In this document: one piece after another, positions 44,935-53,803 of the stretch
Position numbering within the stretch: position 1 is the stretch's first letter
How the letters are laid out: the number at the start of each line of letters is the position of its first letter
Source: Streptomyces sp. HUAS ZL42
GTDB taxonomy: Bacteria > Actinomycetota > Actinomycetes > Streptomycetales > Streptomycetaceae
Length of the DNA stretch: 64,000 nt
Direction: 5' to 3'
Assembly (NCBI RefSeq): GCF_040782645.1
Contig: NZ_CP160403.1
Coordinates: 4,499,001 to 4,563,000, forward strand
Notes under the pieces: generated by a model
Seen by the model: only the letters and a program-made list of their open reading frames with translations
Told to the model about the DNA's origin: nothing
Databases searched by the model: none
Translations under genes and position numbers: made by a program

Positions 44935-46283
44935 GTCCGGACGCGGCCCCGTCCCAGGGTCACTCCCACGCCCACCACCGACTCTCCCCCTCACGCGTGC
45001 TCGGCCTGGATCCCCTGCTCGACGATCCGGCGACCCGCATCATCGTGTGCTGCGGCTCCGGAGGGGTCGGCAAGACGACGACCGCCGCCGCACTCGGCCT
45101 GCGAGCGGCCGAGCGCGGCCGCAAGGTCGTCGTCCTCACCATCGACCCGGCCCGCCGGCTGGCGCAGTCCATGGGCATCGACTCGCTCGACAACACTCCG
45201 CGCCGGGTGAAGGGCGTCGAGGGGGACGGCGAACTGCACGCCATGATGCTCGACATGAAGCGCACCTTCGACGAGATCGTCGAGGCGCACGCGGACCCCG
45301 AGCGGGCTGCCACGATCCTGAACAACCCCTTCTACCAGTCGCTTTCGGCGGGCTTCGCGGGCACGCAGGAGTACATGGCGATGGAGAAGCTGGGCCAGCT
45401 GCGGGCCAGGGACGAGTGGGACCTCATCGTCGTCGACACACCGCCGTCCCGCTCGGCGCTCGACTTCCTGGACGCGCCGAAGCGGCTGGGGTCCTTCCTG
45501 GACGGACGGTTGATCCGGCTGCTGACCGCCCCGGCGAAGCTGGGCGGGCGCGCGGGCATGGCGTTCCTGAACGTCGGGATGTCGATGATGACCGGCACCC
45601 TGGGCAAGCTGCTGGGCGGTCAACTGCTCAAGGACGTCCAGACGTTCGTGGCCGCGATGGACACCACCTTCGGCGGGTTCCGGACGCGTGCGGACGCGAC
45701 GTACAAACTGCTGCAGGCGCCCGGGACGGCGTTCCTGGTGGTGGCGGCGCCGGAGCGGGACGCGCTGCGGGAGGCCGCGTACTTCGTGGAACGGCTGGCC
45801 GCCGAGGACATGCCGCTGGCCGGACTCGTGCTCAACCGGGTGCATGGCAGTGGCGCCGCCCAGCTGTCTGCCGAGCGGGCGCTCGCCGCCGCGGAAAGTC
45901 TTGACCTCGTCGATCCCGGTTCTGCGGAAAATCTTGCGGAGTCCCGCATTGTGGATCAGGAGGACGGGAAAGCTGGATTTCGTAACTCTCCCGACACGTA
46001 CGGCAGTTCAGAATCTCCCGCATCCGGGTCCGGCTCCCCCACCAGCGCGGACCGGACCGTGGACGACATCACGGCAGGCCTGTTGAGGCTGCACGCCGAG
46101 CGTATGCAGCTGCTCTCCCGCGAGCAGCGCACGCGTGACCGCTTCACCGCGCTCCACCCCGAGGTGGCGGTGGCCGAAGTGGCCGCGCTGCCCGGCGATG
46201 TGCACGACCTCGCGGGGCTGCGGGACATCGGAAACCGGCTCGCGGCCAACCGGCCGGAGCTGCCTGAGACTTCCGACACCTGA
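44931..46283 (+). CDS. ArsA/Get3-like ATPase, second of a pair
   Basis: A 450-residue partner of the preceding ATPase. P-loop IIVCCGSGGVGKTTTAAALGLRAAE, switch I LTIDPARRLAQSMGI, and VDTPPSRSALDFLDAP. A His-rich head (QGHSHAHHRLSPSR) precedes it, possibly metal-binding. Between residues about 320 and 380 is a low-complexity linker rich in Ser, Pro and Gly (SSESPASGSGSPTSADR), then a conserved C-terminal helical part ending ALPGDVHDLAGLRDIGNRL. Syntenic with Rv3680. The pair directly precedes wblA (convergent). Confidence 0.88.
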   Translation: MSPDAAPSQGHSHAHHRLSPSRVLGLDPLLDDPATRIIVCCGSGGVGKTTTAAALGLRAAERGRKVVVLTIDPARRLAQSMGIDSLDNTPRRVKGVEGDGELHAMMLDMKRTFDEIVEAHADPERAATILNNPFYQSLSAGFAGTQEYMAMEKLGQLRARDEWDLIVVDTPPSRSALDFLDAPKRLGSFLDGRLIRLLTAPAKLGGRAGMAFLNVGMSMMTGTLGKLLGGQLLKDVQTFVAAMDTTFGGFRTRADATYKLLQAPGTAFLVVAAPERDALREAAYFVERLAAEDMPLAGLVLNRVHGSGAAQLSAERALAAAESLDLVDPGSAENLAESRIVDQEDGKAGFRNSPDTYGSSESPASGSGSPTSADRTVDDITAGLLRLHAERMQLLSREQRTRDRFTALHPEVAVAEVAALPGDVHDLAGLRDIGNRLAANRPELPETSDT

Positions 46284-46345
46284 GCTCGGACAGCTGAGGC
46301 TTCGGACCACAGGCTTCGGACAGCTGAGGCTTCCGACAGCTGAGC
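46263..46345. repeat. Short tandem repeats (15-16 bp) between ATPase and wblA genes
   Basis: Five imperfect copies of TTCCGACAGCTGAG-type units at the end of the ATPase gene and in the 74-base gap: ttccgacacctgagc, tcggacagctgaggc, ttcggaccacaggc, ttcggacagctgaggc, ttccgacagctgagc. The last copy can pair with CTCAGCT at 46356-46362 as part of a wblA terminator. Confidence 0.7.
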
Positions 46346-46357
46346 CGAGGGCTCCCC

Positions 46358-46696
46358 TCAGCTCACCGCCGCGTAGTTCTCGTACACCTCGTCGTCGTCG
46401 AGGGGCACGATACCCACCCCGCGCTCGTACTCCGTGCGCGCGGTCTCGAGCAGCCGACGCCAGGAGGTCACAGTGGGCCGCCTGCGCAACAGTGCGCGGC
46501 GCTCCCGCTCCGTCATGCCTCCCCACACGCCGAACTCGACGCGGTTGTCCAGCGCGTCGGCCAGGCATTCGGTGCGTACCGGGCATCCGGTGCACACCGC
46601 CTTGGCCCTGTTCTGCGCTGCTCCCTGAACGAACAGTTCATCCGGATCGGTAGTGCGGCAGGCCGCCTGCGCACTCCAGTCGACTACCCAGCCCAT
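46358..46696 (-). CDS. wblA: WhiB-like regulator WblA
   Basis: A 112-residue Wbl protein with a [4Fe-4S] cluster. The four cysteines are C13, C35, C38 and C44 (C-x21-C-x2-C-x5-C), followed by the FGVWGG motif and a basic DNA-contact region (MTERERRALLRRRPTV). In Streptomyces WblA represses antibiotic production and is needed for sporulation; in M. tuberculosis the orthologue is whiB4 (Rv3681c). ATG at 46696 gives the usual MGWVVDWSAQAAC start. The frame is open to 46753, and a longer form cannot be excluded. The upstream 407 bases include its promoter. Confidence 0.95.
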   Translation of the reverse strand: MGWVVDWSAQAACRTTDPDELFVQGAAQNRAKAVCTGCPVRTECLADALDNRVEFGVWGGMTERERRALLRRRPTVTSWRRLLETARTEYERGVGIVPLDDDEVYENYAAVS

Positions 46697-47103
46697 ACCG
46701 GCGCCGTCCTCTCCCGAATCGAGGCTCCCCCACGGCGGCAGCGGCATATTCACCGCCGCCAGTTGAGGACGTTACGGAAGGTGGGCACAGCGCAACACCC
46801 CCTTCGGGCCCAATCTTGAATGGTCCGAACGGACTATGGGTAAACGGCAGATCACCCGGGGGAGTGAGCTGGCGACATGCGTGACTTTCCCGGCAAAACG
46901 GGACAGTTGCATTGCGTCACAACGGGCGCCAGGTGACACACGAGGCGGATTCGGACACGCCCCCAGAAAAAAATTGGGGTACGACCAGAACGATTCGGGG
47001 TCGCCGGACGTATTGATACGTGGCCCTACTGCCGTGACAGTTGAGAGCAGCTTAGGCCAATGCCTATACGCGTGTCCGGCGAATGAGAACGTAGGCTGCC
47101 CTC
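46697..47103. promoter_or_regulatory. Divergent promoter region of wblA and the PBP gene
   Basis: Noncoding; a long frame crossing it has no coding bias. Contains the small hairpin CCCCAGAAAAAAATTGGGG at about 46961-46979. Should carry wblA regulation (leftward) and the PBP promoter (rightward). No regulator site could be assigned. Confidence 0.45.
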
Positions 47104-49368
47104 ATGCCAAAGAAGCGCTCGGGCGGTGGTCTGTCGGCAACGCAGCAGGCCGCCAAGTTCCTCGGTGTCAGTGTGCTCGCGGGAGCCGTCCTGGCCGGTA
47201 TCGCGCTGCCCGCGTTCGGCGCGCTCGGTCTCGCGGCGAAGGGATCGGTGGAGAGCTTCGACGAGCTCCCGGCCAATCTCAAGACGCCACCACTGAGCCA
47301 GCGCACCACGATCCTCGACGCGGACGGCGGGCAGATCGCCACGGTCTACTCGCGCGACCGCACGGTGGTCGAGCTCAAGGACGTCTCGCCCTACATGCAG
47401 AAGGCGATCGTCGCGATCGAGGACTCGCGCTTCTACCAGCACGGCGCGGTCGACCTGAAGGGCATCCTGCGCGCGCTCAACAAGAACGCCCAGAGCGGCG
47501 GTGTCTCGCAGGGCGCGTCCACGCTGACGCAGCAGTACGTCAAGAACGTCTTCGTCGAGGAGGCCGGCGACGACCCGACGAAGGTCGCCGAGGCCACCCA
47601 GCAGACCCTCGGCCGGAAGATCAAGGAGCTGAAGTACGCGATCCAGGTGGAGGAGGAGCTCGGCAAGAAGAAGATCCTCGAGAACTACCTGAACATCACG
47701 TTCTTCGGCGAGCAGGCATACGGCGTCGAGGCCGCCGCCCAGCGCTACTTCTCCAAGCGCGCCAAGGACCTCACCCTGCCGCAGGCGGCGCTCCTCGCGG
47801 GCATCGTCCAGTCGCCCAGCCGGTACGACCCGGTGAACGACGAGAAGGAGGCCACCACGCGGCGCAACACCGTGCTGCAGCGCATGGCCGAGGTCGGCGA
47901 CGTCTCCCAGGCCGAGGCGGACAAGGCCAAGGAGACACCGCTGGGCCTGAAGATCAGCCAGCCGAAGAACGGCTGCATCACCGCGGTCAAGGGCGCCAGC
48001 TTCTTCTGCAAGTACGTGGAGAAGGTCTTCCTCAGCGACCCGGTCTTCGGCAAGACCAAGGAGGACCGGGCGAAGGTCTGGAACCAGGGCGGCCTGACCA
48101 TCACCACGACGCTCGAGCCGCAGGCCCAGAAGTCGGTTCAGTCCTCCCTCAAGGAGCACGTCTACAAGTCCGACAAGGTCGCCGCGGCCGCCACCCTGGT
48201 CGAGCCCGGCACCGGCAAGATCCTGGGGATGGGCCAGTCGAAGCCGTACGGCTACGGCAAGAACGAGACCGAGATCAACTACTCGGTCGGCTCCAACATG
48301 GGCGGCTCCAACTTCGGCTTCCCGACCGGTTCGACGTTCAAGCCGTACGTGGCCGCGGCCGCGCTGGAGGAGGGCCGGCCCGCGACACAGGCGTACTCGT
48401 CGCCGTACGAGATGAACTACCCGAGCCCCGTCCAGACCTGCGACAGCAGCCCGTGGGTCAACCAGGACGGCGCGACCGTGGAGAACGAGAGCGCGTCGGA
48501 GAAGGGGCCGTACCGGCTGAAGGAGGCGATGGCCAAGTCGGTCAACACCTACTTCGTGCAGATGATCTCCGACATCGGCCTCTGCCCGGTGGTGAAGATG
48601 ACCGACGCGCTGCACGTGGTGCAGGGCAACGGTGACAAGCTCCCCGAGGTGCCCGCCATCGCGCTCGGTTCGAAGGGCATCTCCCCGCTGACGATGGCGA
48701 CCGCGTACGCCGCCTTCGCCTCCCGGGGCATGTACTGCACGCCGATCGCCATCGAGTCGATCACGCAGAAGGTCGGCAACCAGCAGAAGTCGCTGCAGGT
48801 GCCGAAGTCGACGTGCTCGCGCGCGATGAGCGAGAAGACCGCGGACACCGTCAACACGCTGCTGCGCGGCGTGGTCGACTCCGGTACGGGCCAGCAGGCC
48901 GGCCTCACCGACCGCGAGAGCGCCGGTAAGACGGGTACGACGGACGAGCGCAAGAACGCCTGGTTCGTCGGCTACACCCCGAACCTCTCCGGCGCCGTCT
49001 GGGTCGGCAGCGCCACCCAGAAGGTCAAGATGACCCAGATCACCATCGGCGGCGTCTACCACGAGCTCGTCTACGGCGGCCAGGTCCCCGGCCCGATCTG
49101 GAAGGACGCCATGAGCGGCGCCCTTTCCGGCAAGCCGGCCGAGTCCTTCAACCTCGTCTCCATCCCCGACATCGACGACAAGGACAAGGGCAGGGGCGAC
49201 GACGACGGGAACAACGGCGGCAACGGCGGAGGTCTCGGCGGCCTGCTCAACGGCGGCACGGGCGACGGCACGACGCCGAACCCCAGCTTCTCCATCCCGG
49301 AGGGCTGGATCCAGGGCGGCGACAACGCCGGCAACAACGGGAACGGGAACGGCGGCAACTTCCCGTGA
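47104..49368 (+). CDS. Class A penicillin-binding protein (PonA-like)
   Basis: A bifunctional peptidoglycan synthase of 754 residues. One N-terminal membrane helix (LGVSVLAGAVLAGIALPAFGALG); glycosyltransferase with KAIVAIEDSRFYQHGAVD (catalytic Glu), GASTLTQQYVKN, and YFSKRAKDLTLPQAALLAG; transpeptidase with the serine in GSTFKPYV (SxxK), SVN as SxN and AGKTGTT. A Gly/Asn-rich tail of about 60 residues ends the protein. Syntenic with M. tuberculosis ponA2 (Rv3682), but no PASTA domain is visible. ATG at 47104. Confidence 0.93.
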   Translation: MPKKRSGGGLSATQQAAKFLGVSVLAGAVLAGIALPAFGALGLAAKGSVESFDELPANLKTPPLSQRTTILDADGGQIATVYSRDRTVVELKDVSPYMQKAIVAIEDSRFYQHGAVDLKGILRALNKNAQSGGVSQGASTLTQQYVKNVFVEEAGDDPTKVAEATQQTLGRKIKELKYAIQVEEELGKKKILENYLNITFFGEQAYGVEAAAQRYFSKRAKDLTLPQAALLAGIVQSPSRYDPVNDEKEATTRRNTVLQRMAEVGDVSQAEADKAKETPLGLKISQPKNGCITAVKGASFFCKYVEKVFLSDPVFGKTKEDRAKVWNQGGLTITTTLEPQAQKSVQSSLKEHVYKSDKVAAAATLVEPGTGKILGMGQSKPYGYGKNETEINYSVGSNMGGSNFGFPTGSTFKPYVAAAALEEGRPATQAYSSPYEMNYPSPVQTCDSSPWVNQDGATVENESASEKGPYRLKEAMAKSVNTYFVQMISDIGLCPVVKMTDALHVVQGNGDKLPEVPAIALGSKGISPLTMATAYAAFASRGMYCTPIAIESITQKVGNQQKSLQVPKSTCSRAMSEKTADTVNTLLRGVVDSGTGQQAGLTDRESAGKTGTTDERKNAWFVGYTPNLSGAVWVGSATQKVKMTQITIGGVYHELVYGGQVPGPIWKDAMSGALSGKPAESFNLVSIPDIDDKDKGRGDDDGNNGGNGGGLGGLLNGGTGDGTTPNPSFSIPEGWIQGGDNAGNNGNGNGGNFP

Positions 49369-49404
49369 TGTAGCGGGTCCGCCGGTCCGCTCGCCGGTCC
49401 GGCG

Positions 49405-49454
49405 CATACGGCGATGGGGCACCCCTCCGAAGAGGGGCGCCCCATCGCCGTATG
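49405..49454 (+). terminator. Strong nested terminator hairpin after the PBP gene
   Basis: Perfect 16-base stem (49405-49420 with 49439-49454) around an inner CCCCTC/GAGGGG stem with loop CGAA. Runs straight into the 8-bp tandem repeat. Confidence 0.85.
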
Positions 49455-49492
49455 GCCGTATGGCCGTATGGCCGTATGGCCGTATGGCCGTA
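49447..49492. repeat. 8-bp tandem repeat GCCGTATG, 5.75 copies
   Basis: Five exact units (49447-49486) plus GCCGTA. The first unit is part of the terminator stem. Probably slipped-strand expansion; copy number may vary between strains. Confidence 0.9.
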
Positions 49493-49552
49493 AGAGGGTG
49501 CGGCTCGTAAGAGGGGTGTGGCTCAGCCGCCGTAAAGCGGTAAGGGCGTCCC

Positions 49553-50017
49553 TCAGCCGGCCAGAAGCTTCTTGACCGCGGCGGCGACCCGGCCGCCCTC
49601 GGCCTGCCCGGCCACCTTCGGGTTCACGATCTTCATGACCGCACCCATGGCACGCGGCCCCTCGGCACCGGCCGCCTTCGCGTCCTCGACGGCCTGGGCC
49701 ACGATCGCGTTCAGCTCGTCGTCGCTGAGCTGCTTGGGCAGGTACGCGGCGAGGACCTCGCCCTCGGCGTTCTCCCGCGCGGACTGCTCGGCACGACCAC
49801 CCTGCGCGAAGGCGTCCGCGGCCTCACGGCGCTTCTTCGCCTCCTTGGCGATCACTTTCTGCACCTCGTCGTCGGAGAGCTCGCGCTTCTCCTTGCCCGC
49901 GACCTCCTCCTTGGTGATCGCGGCGAGCGTCAGCCGGAGCGTCGAGGAGCGGAGCTCGTCGCGCTCCTTGATCGCGGCGTTGAGGTCTTCCTGCAGCTTC
50001 GACTTGAGCGTGGTCAT
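49553..50017 (-). CDS. GatB/YqeY domain protein
   Basis: A 154-residue YqeY protein: MTTLKSKLQEDLNAAIKERDELRSSTLRLTLAAI and the C-terminal AMGAVMKIVNPKVAGQAEGGRVAAAVKKLL, resembling the tail domain of GatB and GatE. Such proteins may help tRNA-dependent amidation, but free-standing members have no proven role. ATG at 50017. It lies between the convergent PBP terminator and the divergent phosphoesterase gene (110-base gap). Confidence 0.9.
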   Translation of the reverse strand: MTTLKSKLQEDLNAAIKERDELRSSTLRLTLAAITKEEVAGKEKRELSDDEVQKVIAKEAKKRREAADAFAQGGRAEQSARENAEGEVLAAYLPKQLSDDELNAIVAQAVEDAKAAGAEGPRAMGAVMKIVNPKVAGQAEGGRVAAAVKKLLAG

Positions 50018-50126
50018 GGGTTTGATTGTCGCAGGTGTGGGGGGCGGGACGCCCGCGGATTTGGCGGGCGCCGCTTCGATGGGCGGCCGGGCACGGGAGT
50101 TGGGCGCCGTCTGACACGATGGACGT

Positions 50127-51077
50127 ATGCGCGCGCGATACGGAGTACCTCTGGGAATCGCGGCGGCTGGAGCCGCCGGTCTGGTGTACGCGGCGGGTTT
50201 CGAGACCCGCTCCTTCCGTCTGCGAAGGGTGACGGTCCCGGTCCTCCCGGCCGGGATGCCTCCGCTGCGCGTCCTGCAGGTCTCCGACATCCACATGGTC
50301 GGCGGCCAGCGCAAGAAGCAGCGCTGGCTGCGCTCGCTGGCCGGCCTGCGCCCCGACTTCGTGATCAACACGGGCGACAACCTGTCCGACACGGAGGGCG
50401 TGCCGGAGGTCCTGGACGCGCTGGGCCCCCTGATGGAGTTCCCTGGCGCGTACGTCTTCGGTTCGAACGACTACTACGGCCCGAAACTCCGCAACCCGGC
50501 CCGCTACCTGCTGGAAAAGGCCCAGGGCCGCCACGGCCTGAACGGCAACCCGCCCGCGGTCGACGTCGTCCACAACCCGTGGGAGGACCTGCGTGACGGC
50601 TTCGACGCGGCGGGCTGGCTCAACCTGACGAACACACGCGGGACGCTGAAGGTCGAGGGCGGCGTGTCGATCGAGCTGACCGGCCTGGACGACCCCCACA
50701 TCAAGAGGGACCGCTACACGGAGGTGGCCGGCGGCCCTTCGAGGTCGGCGGACCTCTCGATAGGCGTCGTGCACGCGCCGTACCTGCGGGTGCTGGACGC
50801 GTTCGCGGCGGACGACTACCCCCTGGTCCTGGCCGGCCACACCCACGGCGGCCAGCTGTGCATCCCCTTCTACGGAGCGCTGGTCACCAACTGCGACCTG
50901 GACACGGACCGTGTGAAGGGCCTGTCCACACACACGGCGGAGGGCAGGACGGCGTACCTGCACGTGTCGGCGGGCTGCGGGACGAACAGGTACACACCGG
51001 TACGGTTCGCGTGCCCACCGGAGGCGACGCTGCTGACGCTGGTGGAGCGGGGACAGGAAGTAGGGGGTCGGGAGTAG
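50127..51077 (+). CDS. Calcineurin-like metallophosphoesterase
   Basis: A 316-residue enzyme with an N-terminal hydrophobic segment (GVPLGIAAAGAAGLVYAAGF). Metal motifs VSDIHMVGG, NTGDNLSD, FGSNDYYGP and AGHTHGGQL, in the order DxH, GDxx, GNHE-like, GHTHGG. In the third motif the His is Asn (GSND), which occurs in actinobacterial members and may change catalysis. Syntenic with Rv3683. A Leu/Arg-rich tail (LTLVERGQEVGGRE) ends the protein. Substrate unknown. Confidence 0.85.
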   Translation: MRARYGVPLGIAAAGAAGLVYAAGFETRSFRLRRVTVPVLPAGMPPLRVLQVSDIHMVGGQRKKQRWLRSLAGLRPDFVINTGDNLSDTEGVPEVLDALGPLMEFPGAYVFGSNDYYGPKLRNPARYLLEKAQGRHGLNGNPPAVDVVHNPWEDLRDGFDAAGWLNLTNTRGTLKVEGGVSIELTGLDDPHIKRDRYTEVAGGPSRSADLSIGVVHAPYLRVLDAFAADDYPLVLAGHTHGGQLCIPFYGALVTNCDLDTDRVKGLSTHTAEGRTAYLHVSAGCGTNRYTPVRFACPPEATLLTLVERGQEVGGRE

Positions 51078-51165
51078 GGACCAGGCCGGGTCGCCAGACG
51101 GTGGGGGGTAACCCACACGGATCGTCCGCATCGCCCTCTTTGTCCGCCCCGCCTAGCGTGAGGGC

Positions 51166-51939
51166 ATGATCGCCCCGATACCCAGGGACATCCCGGACCT
51201 CCCCGCGGTCCCGGGCAGACCCAAGCGACCACCCTCCCGCGTCCCGGCCTCGGCGGTGGTGGCCCCAGCGCGCCGCCCCCTGGTCGCCGCGTTCCGCCTG
51301 CTGACAGCGGCGGCGGCTGCGGGAGCCGTGGCGGTAGACCTGACGCTCGGCTCCCCTCTCCGCGTCCTGAGCCACTTCTCGGTCCAGAGCGGCATCCTGC
51401 TGGCCGTGGTCCTCGCCCTCTCCGCCCGCCGCGCCTGGACGGCCCGCCGCCCCCTGCCGTCGGCCCTGACAGGCGCAACGCTGCTGTACGCCGTGATCAC
51501 GATGCTCGGCCACCACCTGCTGCCGGCGACGCCCGCGTACTCGATCACGGGCACGTCAGCGGCGGGCTGGGAGTCACTGGCGGATCCGATCCTCCATACG
51601 GCCGCCCCCGTGGCGGCGATCCTGGACTGGCTGCTCCTGACCGCCCCCGACCACCTGCACCTGCGCCAGGCGGGCAAGTGGCTGCTCTACCCCGCGGCGT
51701 ACCTGGCGTTCACGTTGGTCCGAGCGGAGCTCCTCCTGCCCGGCACGCCGGGCCGCTACCTCTACCCCCTCCTCGACGTGGACCGGCACGGCTATCAGGC
51801 CGTCCTGACCAACGCCCTCCTTCTCAGCCTCGCCCTCTACGCCCTGGCACTCCTCCTGGTAGCCCTGGACCACACCCGCCCGAACCCCGTCCGCCCCCGC
51901 CCGAAAACCGGATTTCGTCTCCGGCCACCGGTGGGCTAA
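51166..51939 (+). CDS. Pr6Pr family membrane protein
   Basis: A 257-residue protein with six hydrophobic helices after a Pro/Arg-rich head of about 38 residues. Typical segments: [75 protein letters not shown] and [21 protein letters not shown]. This is the Pr6Pr (AIG1-like) family of unknown function. ATG at 51166. It is the last gene before the tRNA-Pro. Confidence 0.82.
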   Translation: MIAPIPRDIPDLPAVPGRPKRPPSRVPASAVVAPARRPLVAAFRLLTAAAAAGAVAVDLTLGSPLRVLSHFSVQSGILLAVVLALSARRAWTARRPLPSALTGATLLYAVITMLGHHLLPATPAYSITGTSAAGWESLADPILHTAAPVAAILDWLLLTAPDHLHLRQAGKWLLYPAAYLAFTLVRAELLLPGTPGRYLYPLLDVDRHGYQAVLTNALLLSLALYALALLLVALDHTRPNPVRPRPKTGFRLRPPVG

Positions 51940-51972
51940 AGTAAACGTCGTCGCCGCGACAAGCAGCGACAT

Positions 51973-52046
51973 CGGGGTGTGGCGCAGCTTGGCAGCGCGC
52001 TTCGTTCGGGACGAAGAGGTCGTGGGTTCAAATCCCGCCACCCCGA
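51973..52046 (+). tRNA. tRNA-Pro (anticodon CGG)
   Basis: Cloverleaf fits exactly: acceptor CGGGGTG/CACCCCG, D stem GCGC, anticodon stem CTTCG/CGAAG with loop TTCGGGA (anticodon CGG), T stem GTGGG/CCCGC with TTCAAAT. Discriminator A; CCA is not encoded. The 3' end borders an integrase remnant, so it has acted as an integration site. Confidence 0.97.
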
Positions 52047-52060
52047 CAGAGAAACACCAG

Positions 52061-52097
52061 GTCAGGGCCGGTTTCCCTTCACGGGAACCGGCCCTGA
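52061..52097 (+). terminator. Terminator after tRNA-Pro
   Basis: Stem GTCAGGGCCGGTTTCCC/GGGAACCGGCCCTGAC with one bulged T, loop TTCAC, followed by TCGTTTCTC. Fifteen bases past the tRNA. Confidence 0.85.
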
Positions 52098-52579
52098 CTC
52101 GTTTCTCGGGGCCTCTGGGGAGTGAGCGGGGAGTGGATCAAGGAAATCCGCTCCCCGAGCTTCACCCCTGGCGCGCTCTCAGCAAGGCATCGAGCGCGCA
52201 CCGGTGACCGCGGGTGCATGGCAGACCGTGCCGCCAACGACTCCTCCCACTGCTCGGTCAGTTCGTCCATAAGCCGGTTCCTCATCCGCGACGTGATGTG
52301 CGAGTAGCGGGCTCGCACCGAGCCATCCTCGTGCCCCATGCGTTCGTCCATGAGTTTGGGTGGGGTCCCGAGTTCCTCCATGACTGTCTTGTGGGAGTGC
52401 CTGAGCCCGTGCGGAGTGAGGCCTCGTGCGATCGGCAGCCAGCATGCATCGGCACGGCCTGAGGCATTCCGGCCCCGTGCTGGCACCCCTGGCCAAGGGT
52501 GCGCCATCACGGGTACGGGGCGCGCCTCTGCTACCGCAGGCTCGACAGCCAAGTATGCCGCTAATTCGATGGCACGCAT
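52079..52579 (-). pseudogene. Tyrosine recombinase (integrase) fragment at tRNA-Pro
   Basis: Reads as the catalytic C-terminus of a phage/ICE integrase: GLTPHGLRHSHKTVMEELG (HxLRH box), then LMDERMGHEDGSVRARYSHIT (GH and the nucleophile Tyr). The N-terminal SAM-like and core-binding domains and the first catalytic Arg are missing; the first ~50 residues of the frame do not resemble an integrase. The 3' end lies against the tRNA terminator. The intact family member is about 380-450 residues, so this is a decayed remnant of an element that integrated at the tRNA. Confidence 0.85.
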
Positions 52580-52605
52580 CGAACGGTGCCCTCACGCTGG
52601 TCACC

Positions 52606-53199
52606 GTGGCAGAACCCAAGCACCAGATCCGCGCCCTTTACACGGCTTCCACGGTCACCGTCTACCAGGCGTACGGGCCGGAGATCGGCCATCCCGCGGC
52701 CCGGGACGGTCGCTTCCCGGCAGCCTGGCAGCGGGACCGGATGACGTGGATCAAGCCCTCCTTCCTCTGGATGATGTACCGCTGCGGATGGGGCTCCAAG
52801 GACGGCCAGGAAACTGTCCTCGCCATAGAGATCACCCGTGAAGGCTTCGAATGGGCACTGGAACATGCCTGCCTGGCCCACTATGAGCACGGGTTGCACC
52901 CTGACCGCGCAACCTGGAAACGCCAGTTGAAGCGGTCTCCGGCTCGGGTCCAGTGGGACCCGGAACGTGACCTGCACCTGCAGCCGCTTCCTCACCGCTC
53001 GCTGCAACTGGGTCTCACAGGAGAAGCCGCACACCGCTACGCGGACGAGTGGACGGTCTCCATCACCGACATCACCACACTTGCGCACACGATTCACGAC
53101 CACGTACGGGATGGCGACCTGACTGCAGCACGACGCCTCCTACCCGCAGAGCATTCCTACCCAGTGCCCGTAGGGGGCTTGGACCACTTGCACCGGTGA
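52606..53199 (+). CDS. DUF4291 domain-containing protein
   Basis: A 197-residue protein of the DUF4291 family: AEPKHQIRALYTASTVTVYQAYGPEIG, RMTWIKPSFLWMMYRCGWGSKDGQETVLAIEITREGFEWALEHACL. Function unknown; the family is scattered in bacteria and eukaryotes. GTG at 52606 is chosen because family members begin near the EPKxxIRA motif; an ATG at 52555 would add 17 residues. No ribosome site supports either. It lies next to the integrase remnant and overlaps no other gene. Confidence 0.85.
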   Translation: MAEPKHQIRALYTASTVTVYQAYGPEIGHPAARDGRFPAAWQRDRMTWIKPSFLWMMYRCGWGSKDGQETVLAIEITREGFEWALEHACLAHYEHGLHPDRATWKRQLKRSPARVQWDPERDLHLQPLPHRSLQLGLTGEAAHRYADEWTVSITDITTLAHTIHDHVRDGDLTAARRLLPAEHSYPVPVGGLDHLHR

Positions 53200-53551
53200 G
53201 AAGAGCCGCCAATTGAGATGACCTCTCAATGCCAGGTGGGTTGGTGACCCTCGAGCGGGTCGGGCGCCGACCGCGGCCGCCCTGTTGAGCGCGATCGCCG
53301 GTGGTCGCCGGGCCGTGGGCGAGGCACCGCCCTGCCGTATGGTGATCAGGGGGCGACGGCCCCGCCGCCGAGTTCTCGGTCGAGTCCGCTGCCGAGCCAC
53401 CCGGCATACGTGTGCGAATGCGTATTTCCCCCGAGGCGGCCAAGGGGGCCGTCTGGGAAACTCCCAGGTGAAACGGGCGATCGGCTACGGCTCGAAGGAC
53501 GGGCTCTGCGGCGCGCGGTGTTCACGGTTGGCGATGGCGGGGGATGCGGCG
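53200..53551. other. Intergenic region in the accessory zone
   Basis: No gene is supported. Open frames on both strands lack coding bias and motifs. A promoter for the following two-gene unit is expected here. Confidence 0.3.
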
Positions 53552-53803
53552 ATGAGCGCGGAAGAGTGGATCGCTCTGTCTCTCCTCCCGTCGGTCCTGT
53601 GGGTGGCGACTGGCCCCTTGGTCATGGCCGCCCTGGGAGTGTGGTGTGACGTCTTCGTCATGGGCCTCGCCCCGCCGCCCTGGCCGCTCGGCCACGGGAT
53701 CACGCGGGTGACGCGCGCCGTGCGCGCCCGCCGCAAACGCCGCGTGATTCGCTTCGTCAGGGTGACGCCCAGGCTGATGCCCAGGGCTTGGGGGTTTCAG
53801 TAA
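53552..53803 (+). CDS. Small membrane protein (83 aa)
   Basis: MSAEEWIALSLLPSVLWVATGPLVMAALGVWCDVFVMGL: two hydrophobic stretches, then a strongly basic tail (VRARRKRRVIRFVRVTPR). The ATG at 53552 is preceded by GGGGGAT. Its TAA shares a base with the next ATG (TAATG), which supports translation of both. Family not recognised. Confidence 0.55.
   Translation: MSAEEWIALSLLPSVLWVATGPLVMAALGVWCDVFVMGLAPPPWPLGHGITRVTRAVRARRKRRVIRFVRVTPRLMPRAWGFQ

Noticed and set aside
43957..46283. Arsenic resistance function for the ArsA-like pair
   Set aside because: No arsB, arsC or arsR nearby, and the pair is part of a conserved wblA/whiB4 block.
46836..48635. 599-residue plus-strand frame across the wblA-PBP gap
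   Set aside because: Overlaps the clear PBP gene in another phase and has a repetitive Arg/Gly translation.
49447..49492. GCCGTATG repeats as a CRISPR array
   Set aside because: Unit is 8 bp with no spacers; simple tandem repeat.
53285..53551. Longer N-terminus for the 83-residue membrane protein
   Set aside because: The upstream in-frame stretch is Arg-rich noise and there is a good ribosome site before the ATG at 53552.
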